The notes: generated by a model from the sequence alone, not told the origin. A stretch of 64,000 nt of DNA from Kineococcus rhizosphaerae (GCF_003002055.1 NZ_PVZF01000003.1:1-64000), one strand, 5' to 3'. Counted from the first letter of the stretch, positions 43,072 to 54,666 are shown. Made by a program: numbers and translations.

Positions 43072-43712
43072 GGGTGACCGGGGAACCCGACGGCGAACGG
43101 GGCGGGGAAGGGGCCGGGGAACGGTCCGAGGACGCCACCGGCCCGCGCTGGTCGTGGTCGTTCTGGTGCGCGTTCGCGGCGGCGGCAGCCCCGGCGGCCG
43201 TCTCGCTCCTGGTGACGCTGGGCACCTACCAGGACGACGACCTCGTGCACCAGTACACCTCGACCCCCGACCCGACGACGGCGCTGGAGTTCGGGGACCG
43301 GTGGGCCGTCGTGCTGCGCCTGGACCAGCCGGGCTGGTCCTCGATCCTGACGGCGCTGGCGACGCTGGTCCTGGCGGCCGTCGTCGTCACCGGCCGGCCG
43401 GCCTGGCTGCAGGTGCCGTCGGGCCGGGTGGCCGTCGTCGGCCTGGGCGTGGCCGGTGCGGCGTGGGCACTGGTCCCCGTCCTCGTGACCTGCGCCTACC
43501 TGCTCTCCGACCCGACGACGGCGGAGGAGGCCGCCCGGGCCCAGTGGGGTGACCAGCGGACGAGGTTCTCGGAGTGGGCGCCCGCCGGGGGGCAGTCGCT
43601 GCTGGCCGCAGCGGTCAGCACTGTGGCCGCGTGGTGGTGCGGGTGGCGGGGCGGGTGGCGCTCACACGAGGGGGTCGGCGAGGACCCGGTCGAGGGTGCG
43701 CCGGCCCAGTGA
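43053..43712 (+). CDS. Membrane protein, unknown, partner of the preceding gene
   Basis: A 219-residue protein. A Gly/Glu/Asp-rich N-terminus precedes four hydrophobic segments (about 37-58, 92-110, 124-146, 182-200). GTG 43053 has GGAGGAG six bases upstream, which sits inside the preceding gene, so translation is coupled. No recognised domain. The 3' end overlaps the converging phosphotransferase gene by 51 bp. Confidence 0.65.
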   Translation: MVPPTLRVTGEPDGERGGEGAGERSEDATGPRWSWSFWCAFAAAAAPAAVSLLVTLGTYQDDDLVHQYTSTPDPTTALEFGDRWAVVLRLDQPGWSSILTALATLVLAAVVVTGRPAWLQVPSGRVAVVGLGVAGAAWALVPVLVTCAYLLSDPTTAEEAARAQWGDQRTRFSEWAPAGGQSLLAAAVSTVAAWWCGWRGGWRSHEGVGEDPVEGAPAQ

Positions 43713-44555
43713 ACTCATCCGGGGGTTCGTGACCTCGTAGTACCGGACGAGCCCCAGGGCCTGCTGGAACGCCCACGCCTGGCCGCGCACCCAGTCCAGA
43801 CCCTCGGCCGCGCAGGCGGTCCGGAACTCCTCCCGGGCCGCGGCGTCGAACAGGTGCCAGGCCGCCAGCAGGTCGAGCGCGGGGTCGGCGGGGCCGAGCG
43901 AGCCCACGTCGAGGACGCCCGTCAGGCGTCCACCGGTCAGCAGCAGGTTTCCCGGGACGAGGTCGCCGTGGGTCACGACGTCGGCGGACACGTGCGGCAG
44001 GACCCGGAACCGGGACCACAGCGCCCGCAGCGCGGCGACGTCGAGGAGCCCGGCGCTGCGCTCCAGGCACTCGGCCACCCACGCGTCGTGCGCGTGCAGG
44101 TCACCGCCGCGGCCCGTCCCGGCGAACCGGCGCCCGTGCAGCGGCAGGTCCCGCACCCCGCGGACGAACTCGGCGAGGTCGCCGGCCAGCTCACGGCCCG
44201 CCGCGGTGTCGACCGTGTCCGCGGGAGTCCCGGGGATCCACCGCAGCACGGTCCAGGCGAACGGGTAGCCCTCGCCGGGGGCTCCGGTCGCCAGGACCTC
44301 CGGGGTCGCGAACCGCGTGCGGCCGTGCAGTTCGCGCGTCGCGGCGAGTTCGCGCGGCAGGTCCGTCGCGGTCCCCGCGCGCAACGGCAACCGGACGACG
44401 AGTTCGGGCCCGAGCCGGAACACCGCGTTGGCGGTGGCCGCCGACGGCAGGTCGACGACGGGCAGTCCGGCCCACTCGGGGAACTGCGTGGCGACGAGGC
44501 GGGCGACGACGTCGGCGCCGACGTCGACCTGGTCGTCGTGCAGGCGCACGCTCAC
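43662..44555 (-). CDS. Aminoglycoside-phosphotransferase-family protein
   Basis: A 297-residue kinase-like protein of the APH/choline kinase family. Visible motifs are the N-lobe LVVRLPLR, the catalytic Brenner motif THGDLVPGNLLL and the metal motif GVLDVGSLGPADPALDLLAAW. Such proteins phosphorylate aminoglycosides, sugars or other small molecules, and the substrate here is unknown, so a resistance role should not be assumed. GTG 44555 overlaps the cutC stop by GTGA. Confidence 0.87.
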   Translation of the reverse strand: MSVRLHDDQVDVGADVVARLVATQFPEWAGLPVVDLPSAATANAVFRLGPELVVRLPLRAGTATDLPRELAATRELHGRTRFATPEVLATGAPGEGYPFAWTVLRWIPGTPADTVDTAAGRELAGDLAEFVRGVRDLPLHGRRFAGTGRGGDLHAHDAWVAECLERSAGLLDVAALRALWSRFRVLPHVSADVVTHGDLVPGNLLLTGGRLTGVLDVGSLGPADPALDLLAAWHLFDAAAREEFRTACAAEGLDWVRGQAWAFQQALGLVRYYEVTNPRMSSLGRRTLDRVLADPLV

Positions 44556-45241
44556 GCCCCCACCGCCCGGGCCACGAGGTCGGGGTCGACGTCGTAGCGG
44601 GCGCCGAAACCGGTGTCCTCGTACGTCAGCCGGCGGGCGGACAGGTGGACGTCGGTGACCCCGGTCGCGGCGAGGAGTTCACCGACGCGCTCGGGCCGGA
44701 CCCCTCCCCCGGCCGTGACGGCGATCCGGCCGTCGGCGGCGGCGACGGCACGGGCGATGCGGGCCGTCCCGTCGTGGGCCGAGTCCGCCCCGCCGGAGGT
44801 GAGGATGCGGTCGACCCCCACGGACAGCAGGTCGGCGACGTTCTCCTCCACGCCCGGGTGGACGTCGAACGCCCGGTGCACCGTGAGGTCGGCGTCCCCG
44901 GCCAGTTCCCGCAGCCGGTGCAGCGCGTCGACGTCGAACCGGCCGTCGAGCCGCAGCGGCCCGACGACGATCCCGGCGGCACCGGCGTCCAGCGCCACCG
45001 AGGCGTCGTGCACGACGACGGCGAACTCGTCGGCGTCGTGGACGAAGTCCCCCGGCCGCGGGCGCAGCAGGACGTGGACCCCGACCGGCCCGGCGGCCTC
45101 GACCGCGCGCTCGACGAGCCCGAGGGAGGGGGTGAGCCCGCCCACCTCCAGCGCGACGCACAGCTCGACGCGGTGCGCCCCCGCGGCGCGCGCGGCACGC
45201 ACCCCGGCGACGTCGGTGACGGCGACCTCCACGGTGGGCAC
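44552..45241 (-). CDS. cutC: CutC family protein
   Basis: A 229-residue TIM-barrel protein. Diagnostic segments are VELCVALEVGGLTPSLGLV, VHVLLRPRPGDFVHDADEF, GIVVGPLRLDGRFDVDAL, LTVHRAFDVHPG, ILTSGGADSAHDG and TAGGGVRPERV. CutC was linked to copper homeostasis in E. coli, but a direct role is disputed. Start GTG 45241 is chosen, and GTG 45232, with GGAGG about ten bases away, is an alternative. The stop overlaps the phosphotransferase start. Confidence 0.9.
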   Translation of the reverse strand: MPTVEVAVTDVAGVRAARAAGAHRVELCVALEVGGLTPSLGLVERAVEAAGPVGVHVLLRPRPGDFVHDADEFAVVVHDASVALDAGAAGIVVGPLRLDGRFDVDALHRLRELAGDADLTVHRAFDVHPGVEENVADLLSVGVDRILTSGGADSAHDGTARIARAVAAADGRIAVTAGGGVRPERVGELLAATGVTDVHLSARRLTYEDTGFGARYDVDPDLVARAVGA

Positions 45242-45314
45242 GCCTCCACCCTGCCCTGGATCGGGGGCGCGTTCCACCCTTGCGCCCGGGTGGAGCCGCG
45301 AGGACCCTGACCGC

Positions 45315-45953
45315 GTGGGCTTCTACGGCGACCGGCTGCGTCCGCGGCTGCTGGAGGTGGGGATGCGGCACCCCGCGCTGGCGCAGGTCCGCGAGCGGGT
45401 GTGCGCGGACCTGGCGGGCGACGTCCTGGAGATCGGCTACGGGACGGGCCTGAACCACCCCCACCTGCCGCCGGCGGTCGCCGGGGTGTGGGCCGTGGAA
45501 CCGTCCGCGACCGCGTTGCGGCTGGCCGCGCCCCGCCGTGCCGCGGCCAGCACCCCGGTCGTCGACGCGGGCTCGGACGCCCAGCGGATGGACCTGCCGG
45601 ACGACCGGTTCGACGCGGCCCTGTCGACGTTCACGCTGTGCGGGATCCCCGACGCCGCCGCGGCGCTCGCCGAGGTCGCGCGGGTGCTCAGGCCCGGGGC
45701 GGTCTTCTCCTTCGTCGAGCACGGCCGGGCGCCTGACGAGGACGTCCGCCGCTGGCAGCGGCGGCTGAACCCGGTGAACCGCGCCGTGAACGGCTGCCTG
45801 CTCGACCGGGACGTCCCCGCCCTGCTGACCGGCGCCGGGTTCCGGGTCAGGCAGCTGACCGCGTCCTACCACCCGGGCTTCCCCCGGTTCCTGGCCCACC
45901 TGTACGAGGGGCGGGCGCAGGCGCCGGGTCAGGCCGTGGGAGCCGACAGGTAG
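45315..45953 (+). CDS. Class I SAM-dependent methyltransferase
   Basis: A 212-residue methyltransferase. The SAM-binding motif is DVLEIGYGTGLNHPHL (near 36-50), followed by VWAVEPSATALRLA, ALSTFTLCGIPDAAAALAEVARVLRPGA and FSFVEHGRAPDEDV. This pattern fits the UbiE-like group that includes thiol and small-molecule methyltransferases. The substrate is unknown. The start is GTG 45315. The 3' end overlaps the end of the SDR gene on the other strand by 25 bp. Confidence 0.87.
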   Translation: MGFYGDRLRPRLLEVGMRHPALAQVRERVCADLAGDVLEIGYGTGLNHPHLPPAVAGVWAVEPSATALRLAAPRRAAASTPVVDAGSDAQRMDLPDDRFDAALSTFTLCGIPDAAAALAEVARVLRPGAVFSFVEHGRAPDEDVRRWQRRLNPVNRAVNGCLLDRDVPALLTGAGFRVRQLTASYHPGFPRFLAHLYEGRAQAPGQAVGADR

Positions 45954-46828
45954 CTGGGGAGGTCGTCGGCCAGCGTCGGGCCGTTCGGGTGCCAGCCGAG
46001 CAGGGCGCGGGTCTTGTCGCTGGTGGCGGCGAGGTGCATCCCGAAGAAGAACCCGATCCAGCCGATCCGCGTGGTCGCCTCGGCTGGGTCGACGGGGACG
46101 ACGGGCAGGCCCAGGCCCTCGCCGATGGCGGTGGCGATGTCGCGGGTCGCGATGCCCTCCTCGGCCACGACGTGCAGCCGGGTGCCGGCGGGGGCCCCTT
46201 CGACGGCGAGCCGGACGGCGCGGGCGGCGTCGGTGACGTGCACGGCGGACCACTCGTTCGACCCGTCGCCCACGTACCCGGACTGCCCGGCGGCACGGGC
46301 CCCGGCGACGAGGGCGGCGACGAAGCCGTGGTCGCCGGCGCCGTGGACGGTGGGGGCGAACCGGGCGGCGATGGCGCGGACCCCGCGGTCGGCGTAGTCG
46401 AGGGCGAGGCGCTCGGACCCGCCGCGCATCGCGTCGGGCCCGACGTGGGGGTTCACGTCGTCCTCGGTGACGGCCCGGCCCTCGACGATGCCGGCGTGAC
46501 CGCTGGCCACCAGGAACGGCCGGCCACTGCCTTCGAGGGTGTCCGCGATCGTCTGCACCGCAGCGCGTTCGGCGGCGTTGGACACGGCGGGGTTCGCGAA
46601 GTCGTGCTTGTTGGCCAGGTGGACGGTGCCGTCGGTGGACGCGGCCCCCTCGCGCAGGGAGTCGAGGTCGTCGAGGTCGCCGCGCAGGACCTCGGCGCCC
46701 TTGGCCTCGAGCGTCGCGGCGGAGGCGTCGGAACGGGCCAGGCCGAGGACCTCGTGGCCGGCGGCGAGGAACTCGTCGACGGTGTGGGAACCGATCCAGC
46801 CGGACGCACCGGTGATGAAGACACGCAC
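45929..46828 (-). CDS. SDR-family NAD(P)-dependent oxidoreductase
   Basis: A 299-residue extended short-chain dehydrogenase. The nucleotide motif is RVFITGASGWIGSHTVDEFLAAGHEV. Later segments include DSLREGAASTDGTVHLA, RFLAR-like positions replaced by RAIAARFAPTVHGAG, and a C-terminal substrate domain with EGLGLPVVPVDPAEATTRIGW (in part). GTG 46828 is chosen because GGAGG is six bases upstream. It is divergent from a TetR repressor, with a strong palindrome between the genes. Confidence 0.9.
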   Translation of the reverse strand: MRVFITGASGWIGSHTVDEFLAAGHEVLGLARSDASAATLEAKGAEVLRGDLDDLDSLREGAASTDGTVHLANKHDFANPAVSNAAERAAVQTIADTLEGSGRPFLVASGHAGIVEGRAVTEDDVNPHVGPDAMRGGSERLALDYADRGVRAIAARFAPTVHGAGDHGFVAALVAGARAAGQSGYVGDGSNEWSAVHVTDAARAVRLAVEGAPAGTRLHVVAEEGIATRDIATAIGEGLGLPVVPVDPAEATTRIGWIGFFFGMHLAATSDKTRALLGWHPNGPTLADDLPSYLSAPTA

Positions 46829-46846
46829 GGGGAACCTCCAGGGGTT

Positions 46847-46869
46847 GTGATGTCGTGGTGTGACATCAC
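46847..46869. promoter_or_regulatory. TetR operator
   Basis: GTGATGTC and GACATCAC arms (46847-46854 and 46862-46869) are perfect around seven bases. A second, imperfect copy (GATGTCA..TGTCATC) lies near 46880-46898, closer to the tetR start. Both are in the 85-bp divergent gap. Confidence 0.8.
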
Positions 46870-46913
46870 TGTAGACCCGGATGTCAGGATCTGTCATCAC
46901 CTAGGATGGGTCC

Positions 46914-47492
46914 ATGGCGAGATGGGCACCCGGAGCCGGCGACCGACTGCAGGCGGCCGCCCTCGACCTGTTCACCGACCAGGGCTACGACCAGACGACC
47001 GTCTCCCAGATCGCCGAACGCGCCGGCGTCACCGACCGGACCTTCTTCCGCTGGTTCCCCGACAAGCGCGAAGTCCTCTTCGCCGGCAGCGAGCGCCTGC
47101 TCGCCCTGTTCACCGACGCCGTCGCGGGCTCGCCCGCCACGGACCCCGTCGAGATCGCCGCCGACGCCCTCGCCGCCTCGACCGCGTTCTTCGCCGAGGA
47201 ACGCCGGCCCTGGGCCCGCCGCCGCGCCGCCGTCGTCTACGGCCACCCGGCACTCGCCGAGCGCGAGCAGCTCAAGATGCTCACCCTCGCCGCCGCGCTC
47301 GCCGAGGCGCTGCGCGGGCGCGGGGTCCCCGAACCCGACGCCACCCTGCTCGGGCACACCACGGTCACCGTGTTCCAGGTGTCGTTCGAGGCGTGGATCC
47401 GTCCGGACGAGACGCGGGAGATGGCGCAGATCCAGCGCGAGACGTTCGCCGCGCTGCGCGAGACCCTGGGCCGCGTCAGCACTCCAGGGTGA
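46914..47492 (+). CDS. TetR-family repressor
   Basis: A 192-residue regulator with helix-turn-helix TVSQIAERAGVTDRTFFRWFPDKREVLF (in part, about 28-58) and a helical ligand domain. It is divergent from the SDR gene, sharing the operator at 46847-46869, so it probably represses that gene and itself. The 3' end overlaps the converging glycosidase gene by 17 bp. The ligand is unknown. Confidence 0.92.
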   Translation: MARWAPGAGDRLQAAALDLFTDQGYDQTTVSQIAERAGVTDRTFFRWFPDKREVLFAGSERLLALFTDAVAGSPATDPVEIAADALAASTAFFAEERRPWARRRAAVVYGHPALAEREQLKMLTLAAALAEALRGRGVPEPDATLLGHTTVTVFQVSFEAWIRPDETREMAQIQRETFAALRETLGRVSTPG

Positions 47493-49680
47493 CCGGGCCG
47501 ATCAAGCCCGACGGTCGCCGCAACCCCTCGTAGTGGTTCGCCGGGCTGTTGCTCACCTGCACCTCCAGCGCGTTGCGCCCAGGCTGCAGGACACCGTCCG
47601 GGACGTCGACGCGGTACGGGGCCCACATCCTGCGTCCCACCTCGATCCCGTTGCAGCGCAGGGTGACCGCCTCCCCCACGACCCCGAGGTCGAGCACCGC
47701 CGCGCCCACCCCGGCCGGGACGTCGACGGACGCGGAGTACACGCACGTGCCGGAGACCCGGCGCAGCTCCTCGTACTGCGCCCAGTCGCCGAGCCCCACG
47801 GTGCCGACCGCGGGCTCGTCGTCCAGGGTCGTCGTGAACCGCCCGCGCCACTGCGGCACGGGCACCCGCCGCCCCGGCCGGGGCGTCGCCCCACCCTCGT
47901 CCCCGTTCCCCGCCCCGAACCGCACGGCGACGCTCTGCCGGGGTTCCAGGCGCAGCGGCGCGCGCCCGTCGACCACCCGGACCCGGCGCGTGCGGCCCGT
48001 CAGCAGGTCCTCGACCAGCACCGACGCGTGCTCCGGCCCCACGAGCAGGCCGGTCTCGAGGAGTTCCTCCCCCTCGTGGAAGCACAACCAGAACTCCTCC
48101 TCGCCGCACCAGCGCGTCACCCGCAGGTCGGGAGCGGCGGGAAGGGCGAGCGGCGGGACGTCCAGGAGGTCAGCGCCGGAGTCGGCGTCGGCGCGCACCA
48201 CGTGCCGGAACCGCCCCGCGGGCAGGTCGGCCTCGGTGACGTACGTGAAGTCGACCTGCCGCTGCAGCAACCGCGCCGCCACCGCGTCGTCGACCCGCTC
48301 GCCGTCGACCACCACCGCCACGTCGACCGAGCGCTGCGCCCCGTCGCAGAGGTCGGCGACCCGGTTCACGTACCGCACGAGGTCGGGCACGTACGGCCGG
48401 TACGACGTGAACCGGCCGAGGTCGGGTTCGCTCTCGTAGGCCCGCCCACCGCGCACGGAGGCGAAGAACGCGTGCAGGACGAGTTCGGTGACGCCCCGGG
48501 CGAGGTACCAGTCGAGCAGCCACTTCGCCTCCGACAGCGTCAGCGCCCACCCGTAGGCGCCGAGCACCTCCGCGAGAGCGGGACCGCGTCCGCGCAACCG
48601 CGCTGCCGAAGCGGCCACGGCGGGGGCGGTGCTCTCCGGCCCGCGCAGGCCGGTGCCGTCGGCGGGCAGCACCCAGCGCCACACGGTGTCCTGACCCGGC
48701 CAGTCCAGGACCCGCGCCGTCTCCAGGTCGTCCGGTTCGGCGGGGTGACCCGTGAGGGCGACGCCGTGGTCGGCGCACCAGCGGTGCAGCGTCCCGTAGT
48801 ACACGTCCCGGACCCGGCGGCGCAGCGCCCGGTCGTAGGCGGCGCGGGCCGCCGAGCCGGGTTCCCACAGCAGCGGCAGGTCGCGCAGCACGTCGGCGAC
48901 CGCACCGCCCGGCCCGGCGAGGTCGTGTTCGAAACCCGGTGTCCACGCGAAGCAGTCCGGCCGCGCGCCCCGGCCGGTGGGCATCGGTTCGTCGGTGAAC
49001 ACCGCGACGACGGTGGACCCCAGGTGGTCCCCCAGCGCCTCGGCGTAGCGGTCGTGGGTGAGTTCGACGAACGCGCGGACCGCGTCCGGGTCCAGCAGGG
49101 AGGCCGCCGCGGGTGCGGTCGCCGACTCGTCGTCCTGGTCGGCGTGGGCACCGCGGATCGTGCCGCCGCTGAGAACGTCGAAGACCGCCACCGTCCGCCA
49201 CCGGCCCGCCGGCAGGTCCAGCCAGACGAGGCCGCGGTGCTCCACCGGCAGCAGCCGCCGCGACCCGGTGTCCTCCTCGACCAGCACCACGACCAGCAAC
49301 CGGTCCTCCAGGGACCGGCCGAGCGTGGGGCGCCAGTACGTCGTGACCGGTCCGTCCCACCGTTCCTCCTGGCGCACCAGGCACCGGGCGGCGAACGCCG
49401 GGTCGCGGGCCACGACGGCACCGTTCGCCGACCCTGACGGGTAGGACGCCTCGTCGTACAGCACCACCGCCAGACCGAGCCGCGCGCACTCGTCGACGGC
49501 GTACCGCACGAGGCGGAAGAACTCCTCGGTCAGGTACCCGACGGCGCGGGACAACCCGATGCGCGCGCTGAGGGTCACGCCGCGCAAACCCGCCGCGGCG
49601 AGTTCCTCGAGCTGAGCGGTGACGGCCGCCTCGTCGAGGTGGTCGTTCCAGAACACGAAGGCCCAGCTGCCGATCGCCAC
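47476..49680 (-). CDS. GH106-like glycoside hydrolase
   Basis: A 734-residue protein without a signal peptide. The N-terminal TIM-barrel region contains SWAFVFWNDHLDEAAV, LGLAVVLYDEASYPSG, VVAVFTDEPMPTG and LTLSEAKWLLDWYLARGVTELVLHAFF (in part). The C-terminal 150 residues form a galactose-binding-like jelly roll (CVYSASVDVPAGVGAAVLDLG, NALEVQVSNSPANHYEG). This architecture resembles GH106 alpha-L-rhamnosidases and related enzymes. The catalytic Glu residues cannot be fixed by eye, though DEAS and TDEP are candidates. The start is GTG 49680. No transporter or regulator for it is adjacent. Confidence 0.65.
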   Translation of the reverse strand: MAIGSWAFVFWNDHLDEAAVTAQLEELAAAGLRGVTLSARIGLSRAVGYLTEEFFRLVRYAVDECARLGLAVVLYDEASYPSGSANGAVVARDPAFAARCLVRQEERWDGPVTTYWRPTLGRSLEDRLLVVVLVEEDTGSRRLLPVEHRGLVWLDLPAGRWRTVAVFDVLSGGTIRGAHADQDDESATAPAAASLLDPDAVRAFVELTHDRYAEALGDHLGSTVVAVFTDEPMPTGRGARPDCFAWTPGFEHDLAGPGGAVADVLRDLPLLWEPGSAARAAYDRALRRRVRDVYYGTLHRWCADHGVALTGHPAEPDDLETARVLDWPGQDTVWRWVLPADGTGLRGPESTAPAVAASAARLRGRGPALAEVLGAYGWALTLSEAKWLLDWYLARGVTELVLHAFFASVRGGRAYESEPDLGRFTSYRPYVPDLVRYVNRVADLCDGAQRSVDVAVVVDGERVDDAVAARLLQRQVDFTYVTEADLPAGRFRHVVRADADSGADLLDVPPLALPAAPDLRVTRWCGEEEFWLCFHEGEELLETGLLVGPEHASVLVEDLLTGRTRRVRVVDGRAPLRLEPRQSVAVRFGAGNGDEGGATPRPGRRVPVPQWRGRFTTTLDDEPAVGTVGLGDWAQYEELRRVSGTCVYSASVDVPAGVGAAVLDLGVVGEAVTLRCNGIEVGRRMWAPYRVDVPDGVLQPGRNALEVQVSNSPANHYEGLRRPSGLIGPVTLEC

Positions 49681-49755
49681 AGGATCACCCTCCCCCAGCG
49701 GACCGGGGTGCGCCAGAGCGAGGCCTCGCCCCGGCGACCGCGGGTCGGGACGACG

Positions 49756-49788
49756 GAGGGGCCGGCCCGCGTCGCGGACCGGCCCCTC
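49756..49788 (-). terminator. Terminator after purL
   Basis: Arms GAGGGGCCGG and CCGGCCCCTC (49756-49765 and 49779-49788) lie 10 bp past the purL stop on the minus strand. The rest of the 117-bp gap shows nothing else. Confidence 0.75.
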
Positions 49789-49797
49789 GTGACGACC

Positions 49798-52091
<2,294 letters not shown>

Positions 52092-52095
<4 letters not shown>

Positions 52096-52769
52096 GCGAT
52101 CGCCTCCAGTCCGGCCTTCAGCACGGAGGTGAACAGGCCGAGGCCGTCCAGCCCGGGCCCGAAGAGCTCCTCGACGGCGTGCTCGGGGTGCGGCATGAGG
52201 CCGACCACGTTGCCGCGCTCGTTGCTGATGCCCGCGATGTCGCGCAGCGAGCCGTTGGGGTTGACGTCGAGGTAGCGGAAGACGACGCGGCCCTCGCCCT
52301 CGAGCCGGTCCAGGGTCGCCTCGTCGGCGACGAAGCCGCCCTCGCCGTTCTTCAGCGGGACGGTGATCTCCTGGCCCTCGGTGAAGTCCGACGTCCAGAC
52401 CGTGGCCGTCGTCTCCACGCGCAGCCGCTGGTCGCGGCAGATGAACTTCTGGTGGTCGTTGCGGACCAGCGCGCCGGGCAGCAGGTGCGACTCGCACAGC
52501 ACCTGGAAGCCGTTGCAGATGCCCAGGACGGGCAGGCCGCCCTCGGCGCCGCGCACGACCTCGGTCATGACGGGCGCGAACCGGGCGATGGCGCCGCAGC
52601 GCAGGTAGTCGCCGTAGGAGAAGCCGCCGGGCAGCACGACCGCGTCGACGCCCTTGAGGTCGGCGTCGGCGTGCCACAGGGCGACGGCCTCGCCGCCGGC
52701 GAGGGTCACGGCGCGACGCGCGTCGGCGTCGTCGAGGGACCCGGGGAAGGTGACGACCCCGACCTTCAC
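52092..52769 (-). CDS. purQ: Phosphoribosylformylglycinamidine synthase, glutaminase subunit
   Basis: A 225-residue class I glutaminase that supplies ammonia to PurL. The nucleophile Cys lies in [13 protein letters not shown], and the catalytic His and Glu are in [16 protein letters not shown]-type and [12 protein letters not shown] motifs are present. The start is GTG 52769, overlapping the purS stop by GTGA. The gene order purS-purQ-purL with 4-bp overlaps gives stoichiometric synthesis of the complex. Confidence 0.97.
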
Positions 52770-53035
52770 GCGGAGGCCTCGGGGGCCCCGGCGGCGTCGC
52801 GGACGCTGACGACGTCCTCGATCACCGGGTTCGACAGCAGCTTCTCGGCCGCCTGGCGCGCCTGCGCCAGGACCTCGGGGGTGACGTCCCCCTCGACCTC
52901 CAGCTCGAAGCGCCGGCCCTGGCGGACGGAGGTGAAGAGATCGAAGCCCAGGCGCGGGAGGGCGCCGACGACGGCCTTGCCCTGCGGGTCGAGGATCTCG
53001 GGTTTCGGCATGACGTCGATGACGACGCGGCCCAT
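52766..53035 (-). CDS. purS: Phosphoribosylformylglycinamidine synthase subunit PurS
   Basis: An 89-residue small subunit that bridges PurQ and PurL. It starts [20 protein letters not shown] and contains the conserved [13 protein letters not shown] and [14 protein letters not shown]. It leads the purSQL operon. Confidence 0.95.
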   Translation of the reverse strand: MGRVVIDVMPKPEILDPQGKAVVGALPRLGFDLFTSVRQGRRFELEVEGDVTPEVLAQARQAAEKLLSNPVIEDVVSVRDAAGAPEASA

Positions 53036-53120
53036 GCGCGGCGCTCCTTCGGGGAGGGGGATCGGCGACCCCCAGGCTACCGCCGCTCAAGGCGCCGCCC
53101 GTCCGTGCCGATCAGGGGAC

Positions 53121-54638
53121 GTGGGGACCGACCGAGCACGCCGCCGCCCGAGCGCCTCGGCGCTGCTGGACAGCGCCGTGTTCGCGCTGGGGCTCGTCGT
53201 CCTGGTGGGTGCGGGGCTGTGGTGGCGCGAGGCGGGCTCGGACGGCCGGCTGCTGCACGCGCTGGCCCTGACCGCGCCGCTGGCGTGGGTGCTGACGCGC
53301 TTCCCGCTCATGGTGACCGGCATGGCCTCGGGCATCCAGGTCCCCTTCGCCCCCGTGCTGGTCTTCTTCCTGCTGACCGGCTACGACCCGCCGCTGGCCC
53401 TGCTGACGTGGTGCGTCGCGGCCCTGCCCGCCTACCTGCTGGACCGCCGCGCCTGGCAGAGCCGCGTCTTCAACGCCGGCTCGTCCACGCTGTCCGCCCT
53501 GCTGGCGACCCTGGTGGTGACCCGGATCGGCACCGATCGGGTCGTCAGCCCCGACCAGCTGCTGACCGTCCTGGCCGGTGCCGCGACGTACTACGTCAGC
53601 GACACCGTGCTGTCGGCCGTGTCCATCGCCGTCGAACGGCGCAAGCCGGTGTGGCGGGAGCTGACCGACCCCGGGGCCGCGGTCGGTGGGGCGCTGTTCC
53701 TGCTGGTGGCCACCCTCGGCTACCTCGCCGCGGCCGTGAACATCGCCATGCCCACGTGGGTCGCGACGCTGACGGCGGTGCCGGGGATGGCGGTCGTGGT
53801 GGCGGCCTGGGCCTGGCGCCGCGCCCACCAGAGCCGCCGTCAGCAGCGCGAGCTGTTCGAGGCCGCCGTGCACATCCACGCCGCCACGAGCGTCGAGGAG
53901 CTCGTGCGGGTCGTCGAGAGCCACGGCACCGCCCTGGTCTCGGGCAGCCGCCTGGAGGTCCGTCCCACGCCCCCGGGTCCGCGCGAGACCGGCTGCGAGG
54001 TCGACGACGACCACGGCTCCAAGCGCTGGCTGGTGGCCCCGGTGAACATCAACCAGCAGGCGCGGCAGGTCGACGAGGTCGCGATCGTCTCCCTCGCCTC
54101 TCTGGCCTCGGCCGCCTTCCTGCGCCTGCGCATCACCGCCGAGACGACCCGCATGGCCCTGGTCGACCCGCTGACGGGCCTGCCGAACCGGCGCGCCTTC
54201 ACGGGCCGGCTGGAGGAGGCCGTCGCCGAGGGCGCCGCGATCGCGGTCCTGTTCGTCGACCTCGACGGCTTCAAGGCGGTCAACGACACCCTGGGGCACG
54301 CCGCCGGCGACGAGCTCCTCGTCGAGAGCGCCCGCCGCCTGCGGGTCACCTGCGGAGCGGGGGCCTTCCCGGCCCGGCTCGGGGGTGACGAGTTCGCGAT
54401 CGTGCTGCCCGACCTGTTCCCCGGCACCGCCGACGACGTCGCCGTGGCCGTCGTGGAGAGCCTGCACGTGCCGTTCCTGCTCGCCGCCGGGCCGGCCACC
54501 ATCAGCGCGAGCGTCGGCATCACCGCCTCCGAGCCGGACGACGACGCCGACACGCTGCTGTCGCGGGCCGACGCGGCGATGTACACCGCGAAGCGGGCCG
54601 GCGGCGACGCGCACGTGCTGGCCTCCTCGGAGAGCTGA
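53121..54638 (+). CDS. Membrane-bound GGDEF diguanylate cyclase
   Basis: A 505-residue protein with about seven hydrophobic helices in the first 240 residues (MASE-like membrane sensor), a helical linker, a degenerate GAF-like region (about 250-340) and a GGDEF domain (about 345-500). The GGDEF motif is intact near 421-425, and the substrate region DLDGFKAVNDTLGHAAGDE is conserved. No RxxD site precedes GGDEF (GAGA in its place), unlike the protein at 10743, so product inhibition may be absent. I chose GTG 53121 with AGGGG upstream. It is divergent from purS. Confidence 0.85.
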   Translation: MGTDRARRRPSASALLDSAVFALGLVVLVGAGLWWREAGSDGRLLHALALTAPLAWVLTRFPLMVTGMASGIQVPFAPVLVFFLLTGYDPPLALLTWCVAALPAYLLDRRAWQSRVFNAGSSTLSALLATLVVTRIGTDRVVSPDQLLTVLAGAATYYVSDTVLSAVSIAVERRKPVWRELTDPGAAVGGALFLLVATLGYLAAAVNIAMPTWVATLTAVPGMAVVVAAWAWRRAHQSRRQQRELFEAAVHIHAATSVEELVRVVESHGTALVSGSRLEVRPTPPGPRETGCEVDDDHGSKRWLVAPVNINQQARQVDEVAIVSLASLASAAFLRLRITAETTRMALVDPLTGLPNRRAFTGRLEEAVAEGAAIAVLFVDLDGFKAVNDTLGHAAGDELLVESARRLRVTCGAGAFPARLGGDEFAIVLPDLFPGTADDVAVAVVESLHVPFLLAAGPATISASVGITASEPDDDADTLLSRADAAMYTAKRAGGDAHVLASSES

Positions 54639-54666
54639 GGCCGGGCCCTGCCCCGCGTCGGCGCGC

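Noticed and set aside
43662-44555. Aminoglycoside resistance gene
   Set aside because: Only family-level motifs are visible. The substrate cannot be inferred, so no resistance claim is made.
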